Positions 26,896 to 37,400 of a DNA stretch of 63,185 bases are shown one piece after another (position 1 is the first letter of the stretch; every line of letters starts with the position of its first letter). The notes beneath the pieces were generated by a model. That model was given only the letters and a program-made list of their open reading frames with translations, did no database searches and was not told the origin of the DNA. The stretch is from Planctomycetia bacterium (lineage in GTDB: Bacteria; Planctomycetota; UBA8108; UBA1146), in assembly GCA_012269595.1 (NCBI GenBank), contig JAAXJX010000050.1, positions 1 through 63,185 of the forward strand. Direction: 5' to 3'. Both the position numbers and the translations under genes were made by a program.

Positions 26896-27840
26896 ATGCT
26901 GAGCAAACCTCTGGTTCTGATATCGACATTCATGTTGCTGGTTTTTACAGGTGCGGATGACAAACAAGCGGACCTGAAGGCCAAACTCGAAAAGAAGTTG
27001 AAGGCAAAGTTCGTCGAGACCGGGGGGTGGCTTCTCGATTATCAGGAGGCCCGAAGGCAGGCTGAAGAGCAGGGCAAGCCGATCTTCGTCTACTTCACCC
27101 GCACCTTCGCACCGTGAGGCCCTTGCGACACCCTGGAGAGTGGTGCACTCTCTGCCCCCGCTTTTCTTGAATTTCGCAAAAAGGTAATCCCCTATCTCAA
27201 CATCATGACCCGCATCGAGGGACATCCCGATGACAACCTGTTGATCGATCTCGGTTATGGAGGCCACCCGACCCTGGCTTTCATGAATCCGAAGGGCGAG
27301 GTGCTGGGACGGCCACTGGAAAGAAGTGTGTCCAGTTTTGAAGAGACGTTGTCGGCCATTGAAGATTTCACCCAGCTGGAGAAACGGGAAAAGGAGGGTG
27401 AAAAGGGGCTCGAATTTGAGCGCTACATCCTGGAATACCGCCTGATGAAATTGCGTGGAGGTCAATTGGTGAAGCGCGGCAAGGCGTTACGGGGTCTGAC
27501 CGGTGAGCAGCAGGCAAGAGTGGATGGGATAGTTCTCGGCGAAGAGGTGAGCGATCTGGTGCTGCTGTCGATGGACCCCGCAAAAATCGAAATTGCTGGA
27601 AAACGGATGCAAGAGATTCTCGACGGTGGACGTTGTCCCCAAATGGTTCGGGATGCCAATGCCTGGAGTGTCCTTTCCCGATATGCCGAGAAGATCCGCG
27701 ATGCAGATCTGTTGGAACGCTGCGCCAAAGGTCTCGCGGAAAACTTCCCAAACGACGAATATATGCAGAATTGGGCGCAGAGCCTGAAGAAAAAAGTGAA
27801 GGCATTGCGGACTACCGACAAGGGGATCGAAAAACCCTGA
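26896..27840 (+). CDS. Probable selenoprotein: thioredoxin-fold protein with UGPC motif
   Basis: One frame of 314 codons interrupted only by TGA at 27115-27117. Before it: signal peptide (MLSKPLVLISTFMLLVFTGA), a charged helix, and GKPIFVYFTRTFAP. After it, in the same frame and without further stops: GPCDTLESGALSAPAFLEF, then GGHPTLAFMNPKGEVLG with the thioredoxin cis-proline, and a helical C-terminal domain. The TGA thus replaces the first cysteine of a CGPC site (U74-G-P-C77). The distal part has no usable ribosome binding site before its first ATG (27205), so it is unlikely to be a separate gene. A SECIS-like hairpin starts 18 bases after the TGA. AAGGAG lies 6 bases before the ATG at 26896. 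Role: periplasmic thiol/selenol oxidoreductase, by fold. A nonsense mutation or sequencing error is the main alternative. Confidence 0.82.
27135..27153 (+). promoter_or_regulatory. Bacterial SECIS-like hairpin
   Basis: GAGAGT (27136-27141) pairs with ACTCTC (27147-27152); a G-U pair (27135/27153) extends it and the loop is GGTGC (27142-27146). The loop begins 24 nt after the in-frame TGA (27115-27117) and has G at its first two positions. Known bacterial SECIS elements lie within the coding sequence just after UGA and have a short stem and a small loop with G at its start, bound by SelB. Confidence 0.72.
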
Positions 27841-27941
27841 GTCTCATTTAGAATCGAGTCTTCAGGACAGAGTTATTCAAAAGCAAGACCACAGGTCTTT
27901 ACACGTGGACGCAGAAACGATTTGTAGCAGAGGCGGTTTCA

Positions 27942-30386
27942 ATGGGGACGCAGAGATTCCCGGTAATCCTGATCGGTTTCCTGGGGGCCATGCTTTTGGC
28001 CACTGCTCCCGTGATTGCCCAGTCAGGGAATGAGACCTGTTCCTCTCCGGGCACGATCTTTGGCGGTGAGACGGGGACTCCCGTTTCGATTTCCGATTCG
28101 ATCCAGATCAACGACAGCCTGATTATCGAAGACCTGCACGTTCGGGTGGACATCAGCCATGGCTTTGTTGCCGATCTGCTCGTCGATCTGAATTCTCCGG
28201 CGGGCACGACTCTCCGGCTTCATGACGGCCTGGGAGGGGATCTCGATGATCTGCGGGTCATCTTCAGTGATGATGGCGTGGCCAACGGGGCGGTGACCTA
28301 TGACTTCGGCTGTTACATGCAGCCATCGAACGGCCCCTTGAGTCTCTTCAGCGGTCAGAATACCCAAGGGCTGTGGACCTTGAACGTGCAGGATGATTTT
28401 CCGGCCAACAGTGATGGAGTCCTCAACAGCTGGTGCCTGCGATTCTTCAACTCGCCCGTCTCGGTTTTGCCGGCTGTGCAAAACTTTGCCTGCACTCCCA
28501 CTCAGGACGGGGCTGCACTGTCCTGGGATAATCCCCAGGCCTACGGCTCCATCGAACTGACGGTCAACGGAACCGTGTTGTCATTACCGGGAAGCACGAC
28601 GACTCACACCATCAGTGGAGTTGCACCGGGAACCCTGCTGGAGATCTCTGTTGTTGGTGCATTGGCACTTCCCGGGCAATCGGTTTCCTGTGCGGAAGTC
28701 TGTGCTGTGACCACCCTGAATGGCCCCCCGACCCAGGTGGCGGTGACCATCGATGAACAGTACGACGACTGGAGTGGGGTTACGCCGCTTCAGGATCCGG
28801 TCGGCGATGCGGTTCCCGGCGGCCACGATCTGCTGTCCCTTTCCGTGGCCGATGATGATGAGTCCCTGTTTCTTCGTTTCGATTTTGCCGGGCCGGAGGT
28901 GCAGCTCGATGAAGGGGACACACTGATTCTCTACATCGATACGGATGCCAATCCCAATACGGGGCTGGCCATCTCCGGGATCGGTGCCGAGGTGGAATGG
29001 GACTTTGGGGCCAGGCAGGGAACGGTGAGATCCGGGGGAGCGACCTTTCCGATCAGCCATGCGGATGTGGGCCTCGTCGCCGCACCCACTGTCTCTGGCA
29101 CCGAGTTTGAACTCAGCCTTCGCAGAAACTCGCCACTGATCTCACTGGGATCGGAGGTTCGGGTACTGCTGTGTGACGACCGACCCGGGGGAGATTGTCT
29201 TCCCGATTCAGGTGGCCTCTTTCACCCGCTGGCTCTGGGCCAATTGCCTCCGGATGCTGAGATCCCTCTGACCCGGGAGCAGGCATCAGATCTGCGGATC
29301 GTCAGTTACAACGTCCTCACCGATAACCCGTGGCAAGGGCAGGGGAATCGGATTGGCCGACAGTTGGCGGCAGTGGCAGCGGACATTTACTGTTTTCAGG
29401 AGATCTACAATCACACACCGGTTGAAACCGCTTCTTATGTGAGTTCATGGGTGAGCCCCAGCGGCGGCGGGAACTGGTTCAGTGCCGGTCAGTCCGACTG
29501 CATCTTTGTCAGCCGCTTCCCGATTTTGCAAACCTGGGCCCTGTCGGGGAACAGTGCGGCGTGGATCGATACCTCCAGTGAGTGGGGGGTACCGACGATG
29601 GTGATCAACGCCCACCTTCCCTGCTGTGCCAACGAATCGGGCCGGCAGAACGAATGTGATCAGATTGCCGCGTTCATCCGTGACCAGCGTTTGGCAGGGC
29701 TGCTTTCGACCCACCCGGAGGCGGCGGTGCTGATTCTGGGGGACATGAATTTTGTTGGCGAATCCCGTCAGCGGACGACCCTGTTGACCGGTGACATTCT
29801 CGACGAGACCCAATGGGGCTGGGACTACCCCATGGATTCGGATGGATCCGATCTCATCGATACCAAATCGCGTCATGTCGCCAAACGTCAGACCTACACC
29901 TGGCGCAACGACAACGGCAGCTACTCCCCCGGTTATCTGGATTACATCATCTATTCCGATGCGGTTCTGGAACTGGGGCGTCATTTTGTGCTCCTGACCG
30001 ATGAGATGTCGAACAGCTCACTGGTGCAGAATGGACTGCAGTTCGATGATTCCAGCGGGTCAGATCATCTGCTGGTGGCGGCGGATTTCCGCCCTCTGGC
30101 AGGTGGAGTGCTTTTCCGTCGGGGAGATTGCAATGGCGATGGATCTCTCAATATTTCGGATGCGGTCGCTTCCCTGCTCTCCCTCTTCGGCGGAGGGGCT
30201 CCTCCCAACTGTCAGGATGCCTGCGATGCGAACGACGATGGAACGCTGGATGTGTCGGATCCGGTGACGCTGCTGGGAATGCTCTTCTCCGGTTTTGGCG
30301 ATCTGCCCGCACCGGGACCCCAGAACTGTGGAGCAGATCCCACCAGCGATGCACTCGACTGCTCCACCTTCAGCGGTTGTCCCTGA
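27942..30386 (+). CDS. Exported endonuclease/exonuclease/phosphatase-family protein with dockerin-like tail
   Basis: 814 residues. Signal peptide (FPVILIGFLGAMLLATAPVIAQ); a proprotein-convertase-type P domain (about 40-165, INDSLIIEDLHVRVDISHGF ... GLWTLNVQDDF); a fibronectin III-like domain (about 175-250); a CBM9/DOMON-like beta domain (about 258-430, LILYIDTDANPNTG); an endonuclease/exonuclease/phosphatase domain (about 448-715) with RIVSYNVLTDN, CFQEI, ILGDMNFVG and the final GSDHLLV histidine; and the dockerin-like module (about 718-814, RRGDCNGDGSLNISDAV). All metal and catalytic motifs of the phosphoesterase domain appear present, so it may be an extracellular nuclease or phosphodiesterase. 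The ribosome binding site is poor. Confidence 0.85.
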   Translation: MGTQRFPVILIGFLGAMLLATAPVIAQSGNETCSSPGTIFGGETGTPVSISDSIQINDSLIIEDLHVRVDISHGFVADLLVDLNSPAGTTLRLHDGLGGDLDDLRVIFSDDGVANGAVTYDFGCYMQPSNGPLSLFSGQNTQGLWTLNVQDDFPANSDGVLNSWCLRFFNSPVSVLPAVQNFACTPTQDGAALSWDNPQAYGSIELTVNGTVLSLPGSTTTHTISGVAPGTLLEISVVGALALPGQSVSCAEVCAVTTLNGPPTQVAVTIDEQYDDWSGVTPLQDPVGDAVPGGHDLLSLSVADDDESLFLRFDFAGPEVQLDEGDTLILYIDTDANPNTGLAISGIGAEVEWDFGARQGTVRSGGATFPISHADVGLVAAPTVSGTEFELSLRRNSPLISLGSEVRVLLCDDRPGGDCLPDSGGLFHPLALGQLPPDAEIPLTREQASDLRIVSYNVLTDNPWQGQGNRIGRQLAAVAADIYCFQEIYNHTPVETASYVSSWVSPSGGGNWFSAGQSDCIFVSRFPILQTWALSGNSAAWIDTSSEWGVPTMVINAHLPCCANESGRQNECDQIAAFIRDQRLAGLLSTHPEAAVLILGDMNFVGESRQRTTLLTGDILDETQWGWDYPMDSDGSDLIDTKSRHVAKRQTYTWRNDNGSYSPGYLDYIIYSDAVLELGRHFVLLTDEMSNSSLVQNGLQFDDSSGSDHLLVAADFRPLAGGVLFRRGDCNGDGSLNISDAVASLLSLFGGGAPPNCQDACDANDDGTLDVSDPVTLLGMLFSGFGDLPAPGPQNCGADPTSDALDCSTFSGCP

Positions 30387-30392
30387 TCGAGA

Positions 30393-31136
30393 TCAGCGTT
30401 CCGAAATGCGCGGGATCTGCAGCTCGGCACTGTGCAGCTGAATCGCGTCGACATGGCCCGATCGAGAGCCTGAAACCACATGAAGGTGGCTGTTGTGTAT
30501 GTGGTGGGTGAGTTTTCCGGCGGATCCTTCGACGTAGAATCCAACCAATTCCAGAGGTTCTTCCATAATGGAATCGCGCCGGGGAGGGGTTCCCTGAGGG
30601 TCGGCAATCGGGCAGGAACCGGCAATCACGTGAAAATCGACCCGTTCAGCGATTCCACGGACTTTGACAGGTGTCGGCTTCAGAAGATCGAATCCGCGCT
30701 CCTTCAAGACTGCTGATACTTTCTTTTCCAGTTCAGGATAGGTGGCACAGGATCCCAGCTTCACCGATTCCCAGTGGGGAACTTCGGCGATGACAAGTAG
30801 TGTCGCCTGATCAGACTTCAGGAGATTTCGGGAGTGGGCGATTTGTTGACCGGAGGGTGGATCAGTCAATCCTGAAGCGATGATGGCTGTTCCATCGACG
30901 AGGGTGATTTCTCCTTCGAGATTTGCCAGAGCCCCCACACCGATGGAGTTCGGGGTCATCACCTCAGTCAGGAGGACCCTCCCGGAAATTTTTCCCTCTT
31001 TCAATACCTCTCTCATGCTGCCCCAGGTTTTGACCTCATAGTTGTCGCCAGAAATCACCCTGTCCGGGCCCGAGGTGCAACTGCACAAAAGAAGCGAGAA
31101 CAAAACAGAAAGGCAGGGAAAACGGTAAATCGACAA
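30393..31136 (-). CDS. Acetolactate-decarboxylase-like lipoprotein
   Basis: 247 residues. The N terminus is a lipoprotein signal (SVLFSLLLCSCTSG, C20 the likely lipidation site). The rest resembles alpha-acetolactate decarboxylase (BudA/AlsD): GVGALANLEGEITLVDG, then LVGFYVEG...SHLHVVS...SGHVD, giving H217, H219 and H228 in the positions of the three zinc histidines. The cytoplasmic family makes acetoin from acetolactate; a lipid-anchored exported version is unexpected, so the substrate may differ. Start is TTG, as no ATG fits. A tRNA-Arg gene lies 35 bases upstream on the same strand. Confidence 0.75.
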   Translation of the reverse strand: MSIYRFPCLSVLFSLLLCSCTSGPDRVISGDNYEVKTWGSMREVLKEGKISGRVLLTEVMTPNSIGVGALANLEGEITLVDGTAIIASGLTDPPSGQQIAHSRNLLKSDQATLLVIAEVPHWESVKLGSCATYPELEKKVSAVLKERGFDLLKPTPVKVRGIAERVDFHVIAGSCPIADPQGTPPRRDSIMEEPLELVGFYVEGSAGKLTHHIHNSHLHVVSGSRSGHVDAIQLHSAELQIPRISER

Positions 31137-31171
31137 GTTGTGAAGCTTCCCGACAGAGAATGATAAAAATG

Positions 31172-31245
31172 CGTCCCCGGCAGGATTCGAACCTGCGACC
31201 TTCGGATTAGGAATCCGATGCTCTATCCAGCTGAGCTACGGGGAC
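31172..31245 (-). tRNA. tRNA-Arg (anticodon CCT)
   Basis: 74 nt folding into a full cloverleaf: acceptor GTCCCCG/CGGGGAC with discriminator G, D arm GCTC-AGCTGGATA-GAGC, anticodon stem TCGGA/TCCGA around TTCCTAA (anticodon CCT, reading AGG), and T arm GCAGG-TTCGAAT-CCTGC. The 3' CCA is not encoded. It lies 35 bases upstream of the acetolactate-decarboxylase-like gene with no clear terminator between. Confidence 0.97.
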
Positions 31246-31374
31246 ATCCCGAATCATGACTATCCATCACAACCTGACCCGGGAGCGTATCGCCTTTGCC
31301 GGGATGGGTCGAGGCGAACGGTAATTCATCTGCCAAATGCGACCGTTGTCGCAAAGGGTTCGATCCACGCCATA

Positions 31375-31402
31375 TTGACAAAGGCTCTTCCCTCATTGTC
31401 AA
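31375..31402 (+). promoter_or_regulatory. Inverted repeat upstream of the giant HYR gene
   Basis: TTGACAA (31375-31381) and TTGTCAA (31396-31402) form a perfect 7-bp dyad with a 14-base spacer, in the AT-rich stretch 75-100 bases before the giant gene. TTGACA also fits a -35 box, but no convincing -10 box lies at the right distance. Operator or promoter element is a guess. Confidence 0.35.
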
Positions 31403-31476
31403 AAACTAACAAAGTCAATACATTTAGTGGATCGGGAGAACTATAAAACTCTTCAAATTAATGGGGGAGAGACCCA

Positions 31477-34400
31477 ATGAAGATCTTTTCTGTAACGACA
31501 TCCTATGTCGTATCAAGCCTTGCCGCCTTCAAACGGCTCGGCCTTGTATTCGTGTTTGTATTTGTGTCTATGGGTATGTCCGGCACTCCGCTGACGGCGC
31601 AGAACTGTGAAACAGGTTCTGAGACGTTGGCTGCATCGGCAACCCATGTGGACAACTCCGGTTCGTGGCTGGTTCGTGGCCAGGGCAGTGAGGTCGAGCT
31701 GTTACTCGAAGATCAGGGAAGCTGGACATCCTTCCAGACTCTTGATCTGGGATTGCAGACTCTTCATTCGCTGGATCTGGATGGAACCTTGCTTGCCATC
31801 GGTCTGGGCAATGAGGTCCGCATCCACAGTTATGACGGTACCAGCTGGGTCGAGGAGTTTGCCTTCGGGCCTGCTGATCCAGCAACGAGTTTCGGTCACA
31901 GCGTTGCCTTGTCCGGAAACCGACTGGCTGTGGGAGATCCAAACAGCAATACGATCACTTTCTACACGCGACTCTTCACCAGTGGGCAATCTGCTTCCTG
32001 GTTCACGAGTTCTACCAATACAGGATCTCCCGGAGGAACTCTGGGAGATGAGCTGGAAATGGTAGACGGCTACCTCGCCGCTGCTGACAGATCTCTGGGT
32101 TCCATTCAGGTATTCGTTCCGGTGGGAAGTCCATCTCTGGAATGGGAAGCGGACTCCAGTCTGGCTCTGTCGAATGTTTCCGGATTCAGCCTCCATTCTT
32201 CTGGAGCTCATCTGGATCTTTTGGTTCCTTCTGCTTCCGGTGCACAAATTTATCGTCGCGCTGGAGCCGGTTGGGATTTGCAGAGTGATTTGTCTTTCAC
32301 TCCAGGAGCCAGACAGTACAGCGTTCTCTCCGCTGACAAGGCCGTCGTGACCACGGACTGTGGTCTGAGGCTCTACTCGCAGGAAGCGGGAGTATGGGAT
32401 TCAGGTGTGGAACTTCGCACTTTGGATGCTGCTGTGGCGTGCATGGACTTGCACGGAGCACAGGATGATTCTCCATTGGCCTTTGGTGATGCCGGAATTT
32501 TCCTGAGTACCGCCTCTGATCTGCGTCTGATTTCCGGATTGACCTACGCCGATTGCAATGGAAACGGATTACCCGATTCCTGTGATCTGGCTGCCGGAAC
32601 TCCGGACTGCAACGGCAATGGAATTCCTGACAGTTGCGACTTCGCCAATGGTGATCAGGATTGCAATGACAACGGCGTGATCGACATTTGTGAGATCAAC
32701 AACGGATTTGCCCCTGATTGTAATGGAAATGGGATTCCGGACAGTTGCGACGCTCTCAATGGCGTTCAGTTTGATACCATTCCTCCGGTGATCGCCGGGG
32801 TTCCGGAAAATCAGGACATTATTCTGAGCCCGGGTGTCTGTGCTGCGATTGCTGATTGGATAGAGCCGACTGCAACCGATATTTGCAGTAACGCCACCAT
32901 TTCTTCGGATGTAGCTTTGGGTTCCGAGTTGTTCCCGGGTGTCAATACGATCACCTACACAGCCGAGGATGATCACGGCAACCAGTCCACCGCCAGTTTC
33001 ACAGTGACGGTGACAGAGAATATTCCTCCGGTACTGGCGCAGTTGCCGATTGTCCCCGATTTTGCGGCGGACCCTCTGACCTGCACCGCGGTGGCGACCT
33101 GGGAAGAGCCGACGGCAACGGACATCTGTTCCGATGTGACGATTACATCGAGCCATCCCAATGGGTCTGAGTTCCCCCTGGGAGAAACTCTGGTGGTCTT
33201 TACTGCGACGGATGTCAGCGGAAACACTGACATCGATGGAATCATCATTCGCGTGGTCGACAACTCTGCACCCGTGATTGAGCAGTTGCCAAATATCGAG
33301 GTTTCTGCCCCCAACACTGCCTGTAATGCGACTGTTGACTGGATTGATCCGGTGATTACCGATTGCACACCAGGTGTGACGGTTACCCAAAATTTCCAGC
33401 AGCCCCTGATCGGCCTGCCGGGTATTCGCAATGTGACCTACACAGCCACAGATGCGAATGGTGTGTCATCTGCGATGACCTTTACGGTCAATATTGTTGA
33501 CGATACTCCGCCGACTCTGGTGGGTTTGCCTGCGGATATGGTCCTTAACACTGACCCGGGTGCCTGTGGTGCCACGGTTCTTTGGGATCCGCCGACCGTG
33601 GTCGATAACTGCGATCTTGAACTGGAGCCTGTCAGTAACTTCGATCCTCCCTCCACCTTTGGTGTGGGTGTGACGACCGTGGTTTACACGGCCATCGACC
33701 CTTCCGGTAACGAGAGGGTGGGTTCTTTCACGGTGACCGTGAATGACCTGGATATTCCTGTCTTCGTCAGTACCCCTGGACCGGTCTCTGCAGCGACCAG
33801 TACTACAGACTGTTCTGAGCCGGTGACCTGGAATCCGCCGGTGGCCGTCGACTGCTCCGCCAACCTCACCTACACCGCTTCTCATGATCCGGGAACCCCC
33901 TTCCCGTTGGGAACCACGGATGTCACTTACGAGGTTTCTGATCTTTCTGGCTTCTCGTCGACGATTACTTTCCCTGTGACGGTGACCGATGGATTCGGCC
34001 CGGAATTCCTGGGAGTGCCTGCAGACATCACTCAAGCGGTGACACCGGGTGAGTGCAGTTCTCTGGTGACATGGATCGAACCGACAGCTACTGATTCCTG
34101 TGGAACCTCCACGATCAGTGGTTCCCATGCACCGGATACCGTCTTCCCTGTAGGAGTGACCCCGGTGACATACACGGCGATTGATGACAGTGGCAATGTC
34201 AGCACCGCGACCTTCAATGTGACCGTGACCGATGGAAATGCACCAGCATTCAGCTCGGTGGTGGCCGATCAAAGTGCCACTGCTGCCATCGGAATCTGCC
34301 AGGCCCAGATCTTCTGGGATGAGCCTACAGCCACTGACGACTGTGCTGATGTTGTCATCACATCGTCCCATGCTTCCGGATCTTTCTTTGACAAGGGAGT

Positions 34401-37400
34401 CACGACGGTGACTTACACCGCTTCCGATGGTGGCGGTGAAGTGGACCAGTTCTCATTCAACGTGACCGTGACCGACGTTGAGGCACCGAGTCTGCTCAAC
34501 ATGCCTGCAGATATCACCGTGGGCAATGTTCCGGGTGCTTGTGCCAACACGGTCTTTTGGTTGACTCCGACTGCATTCGATCACTGCGAGCCAGTCGGAT
34601 TTGCTGCGAGCCATGTTCCAGGAACCAGCTTCCCGGTCGGTCAGACCGAGGTGACTTACACCTCTACAGATTCTTCCGGAAACACAGCAAGCGCCAGCTT
34701 CATGATTCTCGTGGAGGATCGGGATGCCCCGACCTTTGTCGATACATTGCCGAGTTTGACGACGGTGATCGATCCGGGAACATGCGGAGCAGTGGTAACC
34801 TGGGCCGAGCCTTTGGCGTTGGATGCTTGTGATGCAGAATTGACCATCACTTCCAATCACCAGTCAGGTGACATCTTCCAGGTGGGAAGCACTCTGGTGA
34901 CCTACACTGCTACCGACGATTTCAATAACTCTACAAGCCTCTTCTTCAATGTGGTCGTGGAGGACAACGAAGGTCCAACGATTGTCGGGATTCCGCAGAG
35001 TTTCACTGCTGGAGTCGATGAAGGTGTTTGTGGTGCAACGGTGACATGGCAGGAGCCGGCACCTCTGGATTGCCAGTCGATGACAGTCCAAAAGAGCCAT
35101 GATAATCCAGCCTTCCTTCCTCTGGGTGACACAACGGTGACTTACATCGTTACCGACGCCAGTGGAAATGCGACCACGGATTCATTTGTGATCACGGTTG
35201 TGGACGATCGTGCTCCGACATTCACGGCATTCCCTGAAAACATCTCGGTCTCCAACGACCCGGGAACCTGTGAGGCGATCGTGACCTGGGAGCCACTGCA
35301 GACGAGTGATCCCTGTTCGACCTCCTCATTTACCTTGAGTCACGAATCAGGATCGGTCTTCCCCCAAGGGGTGACGACCGTTACAGCGACCGCAGTGGAC
35401 CTTTCTGGTAACAGTCGTCAGCAGAGTTTTACCGTGAGTGTCCTTGATGGAGAGTCTCCGATTCTTCTGGAAGCACCCTCTGATCCGGTTTTCGTGGGTA
35501 ACAGCACTCAAGAGTGTGATGCCGTCGCAAACTGGACCGTTCCTTCCTTCATCGACAACTGTGGTGGAGCAGTCACGGTCACTTCCAATCACCAGCCCGG
35601 TGATATCTTCCCGGTGGGAGAAACTCTTGTGAGTTACTCCGCTTTGGATGCGGACCTCAATGAGACGACTCACAGTTTCACGGTGATCGTTCTCGACACC
35701 ACTGATCCGACGGTGGAACAGCTGCCTGAAACGGTACATGTTTCAACGCCGGTCGATTCATGCTCAGCCACGGTCACATGGCCGGAGCCTGTTGCGACTG
35801 ATTGTGGTCAAGTCACGGCTACCAGTGATTTTGCCAACGGCGCAGAGTTGGGTATCGGATCTCATATCATCACCTACACCTTCTCGGATGATTCAGGCAA
35901 CAGCACGATGGGTTCTTTCCTCGTGGTTGTTTCTGATGGCGAGAATCCGACGATCTCGAATGTGCCTCAGGATGTGACGGTGACAAACACCACCTCCATG
36001 TGTGGGGTGAACGTGATTTGGAGTGAACCCTCCACCAGTGACTGCACCTTCAGCAGCATGACTGCCAGTCACTCACCGGGAGACTTGTTCTCCACGGGTG
36101 TGACGGAGGTTCAGTACACCTCAACCGATACCGAGGGTAACCAGTCGACAGCCAGTTTCCTGGTCACAGTTCTGGATGGTGAAAGTCCGCAGATCATTGA
36201 TATGCCCACCGATATCACGGTGACCGCAGATCTGGGATCTTGTCAGGCAGCAGCCACTTGGGGCGACCCGCAGGCCATCGATTGTGTGTCTGCTGATTTG
36301 GCCTCCTCACATCTTTCCGGAAGCCTTTTCGATATCGGTACGACTGAAGTGATCTACACAGCCACCGATACCGCAGGAAACTCCTCGCAGGCATCATTCC
36401 ACGTGACAGTGATCGATCAGGAAGCACCGCAAATCGCAAACATGCCGGATACGGTGATCGTCCAAAACAGCCCGGGCCTGTGCACCGGTGTAGCCATTTG
36501 GTCTGAACCGAGTGGAACCGACTGTTCCGGAATCGCATCCATCACGCCCTCGATTTCTTCGGGGTCCGAGTTCCCGGTGGGAACCACCACTGTGTTCTAC
36601 AGCGTGATTGACAACAGTGGTCTCGAGTCTGTGGCCAGTTTCCTCGTTGAGGTTCAGGACACAGAAGCGCCGACAATCCTCAATCTGCCTGGAACGGTAA
36701 CGGTTTCCAACATCGCTGGTAACTGCTCTGGCCCGGCAACCTGGGAGACGCCTTCCACCGAAGATTGCTCGGGTTCCTTCATCACTTCTGACTACAGCAG
36801 CGGGCAAATGTTTGCGCTGGGAAGCACCACCGTTACCTACACGGCAATGGATGAATGGGGCAATAGCAGTCAGTCCAGCTTTGAGGTGATTGTTGAGGAT
36901 ACGGAATCACCCTTCTTCACGAATCTTCCGGCGACGATGACCTTCTCAAGTACATTGGGTACCTGTGAGGGATTGGCAACATGGCCGATGCCCACGGCGG
37001 CGGACCTCTGTAGTGCAGCTGCAGACGTCACCGTTACTTCCAGCCACGATTCTGGATCCGTATTTGCTATCGGAGATCACACAGTGGTCTTCACCGCAAC
37101 GGATGCCAGCGGTAATGAACATGCACAGTTGGTGACGATCAGCATTATCGATATCGAGCCGCCGACGATCAGCGACATGCCTACAGACCTTGTGGGTACA
37201 GCGTTAATCGGCGAGTGCGGAGTACCGATGTCCTGGAATCCGCCTGCGACCTCAGACTGTTCGGATGTCACTCTCACCAGCACATTCAGTTCCGGTGACC
37301 TGATTCCGATTGGTTTGAATACCATTACCTACACAGCCACAGACAGTGCTGGTAACTCTTCCAGCTCTTCCTTCTTCATTAATGTTGCCGACGCGGAAGC

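Noticed and set aside
26896..27204. Reading 26896-27117 and 27205-27840 as two genes or a pseudogene
   Set aside because: Both parts share a frame, the gap has no other stop, the second part lacks a ribosome binding site, and the TGA falls on the catalytic Cys position with a hairpin after it. Selenocysteine explains more; error or decay remains an alternative.
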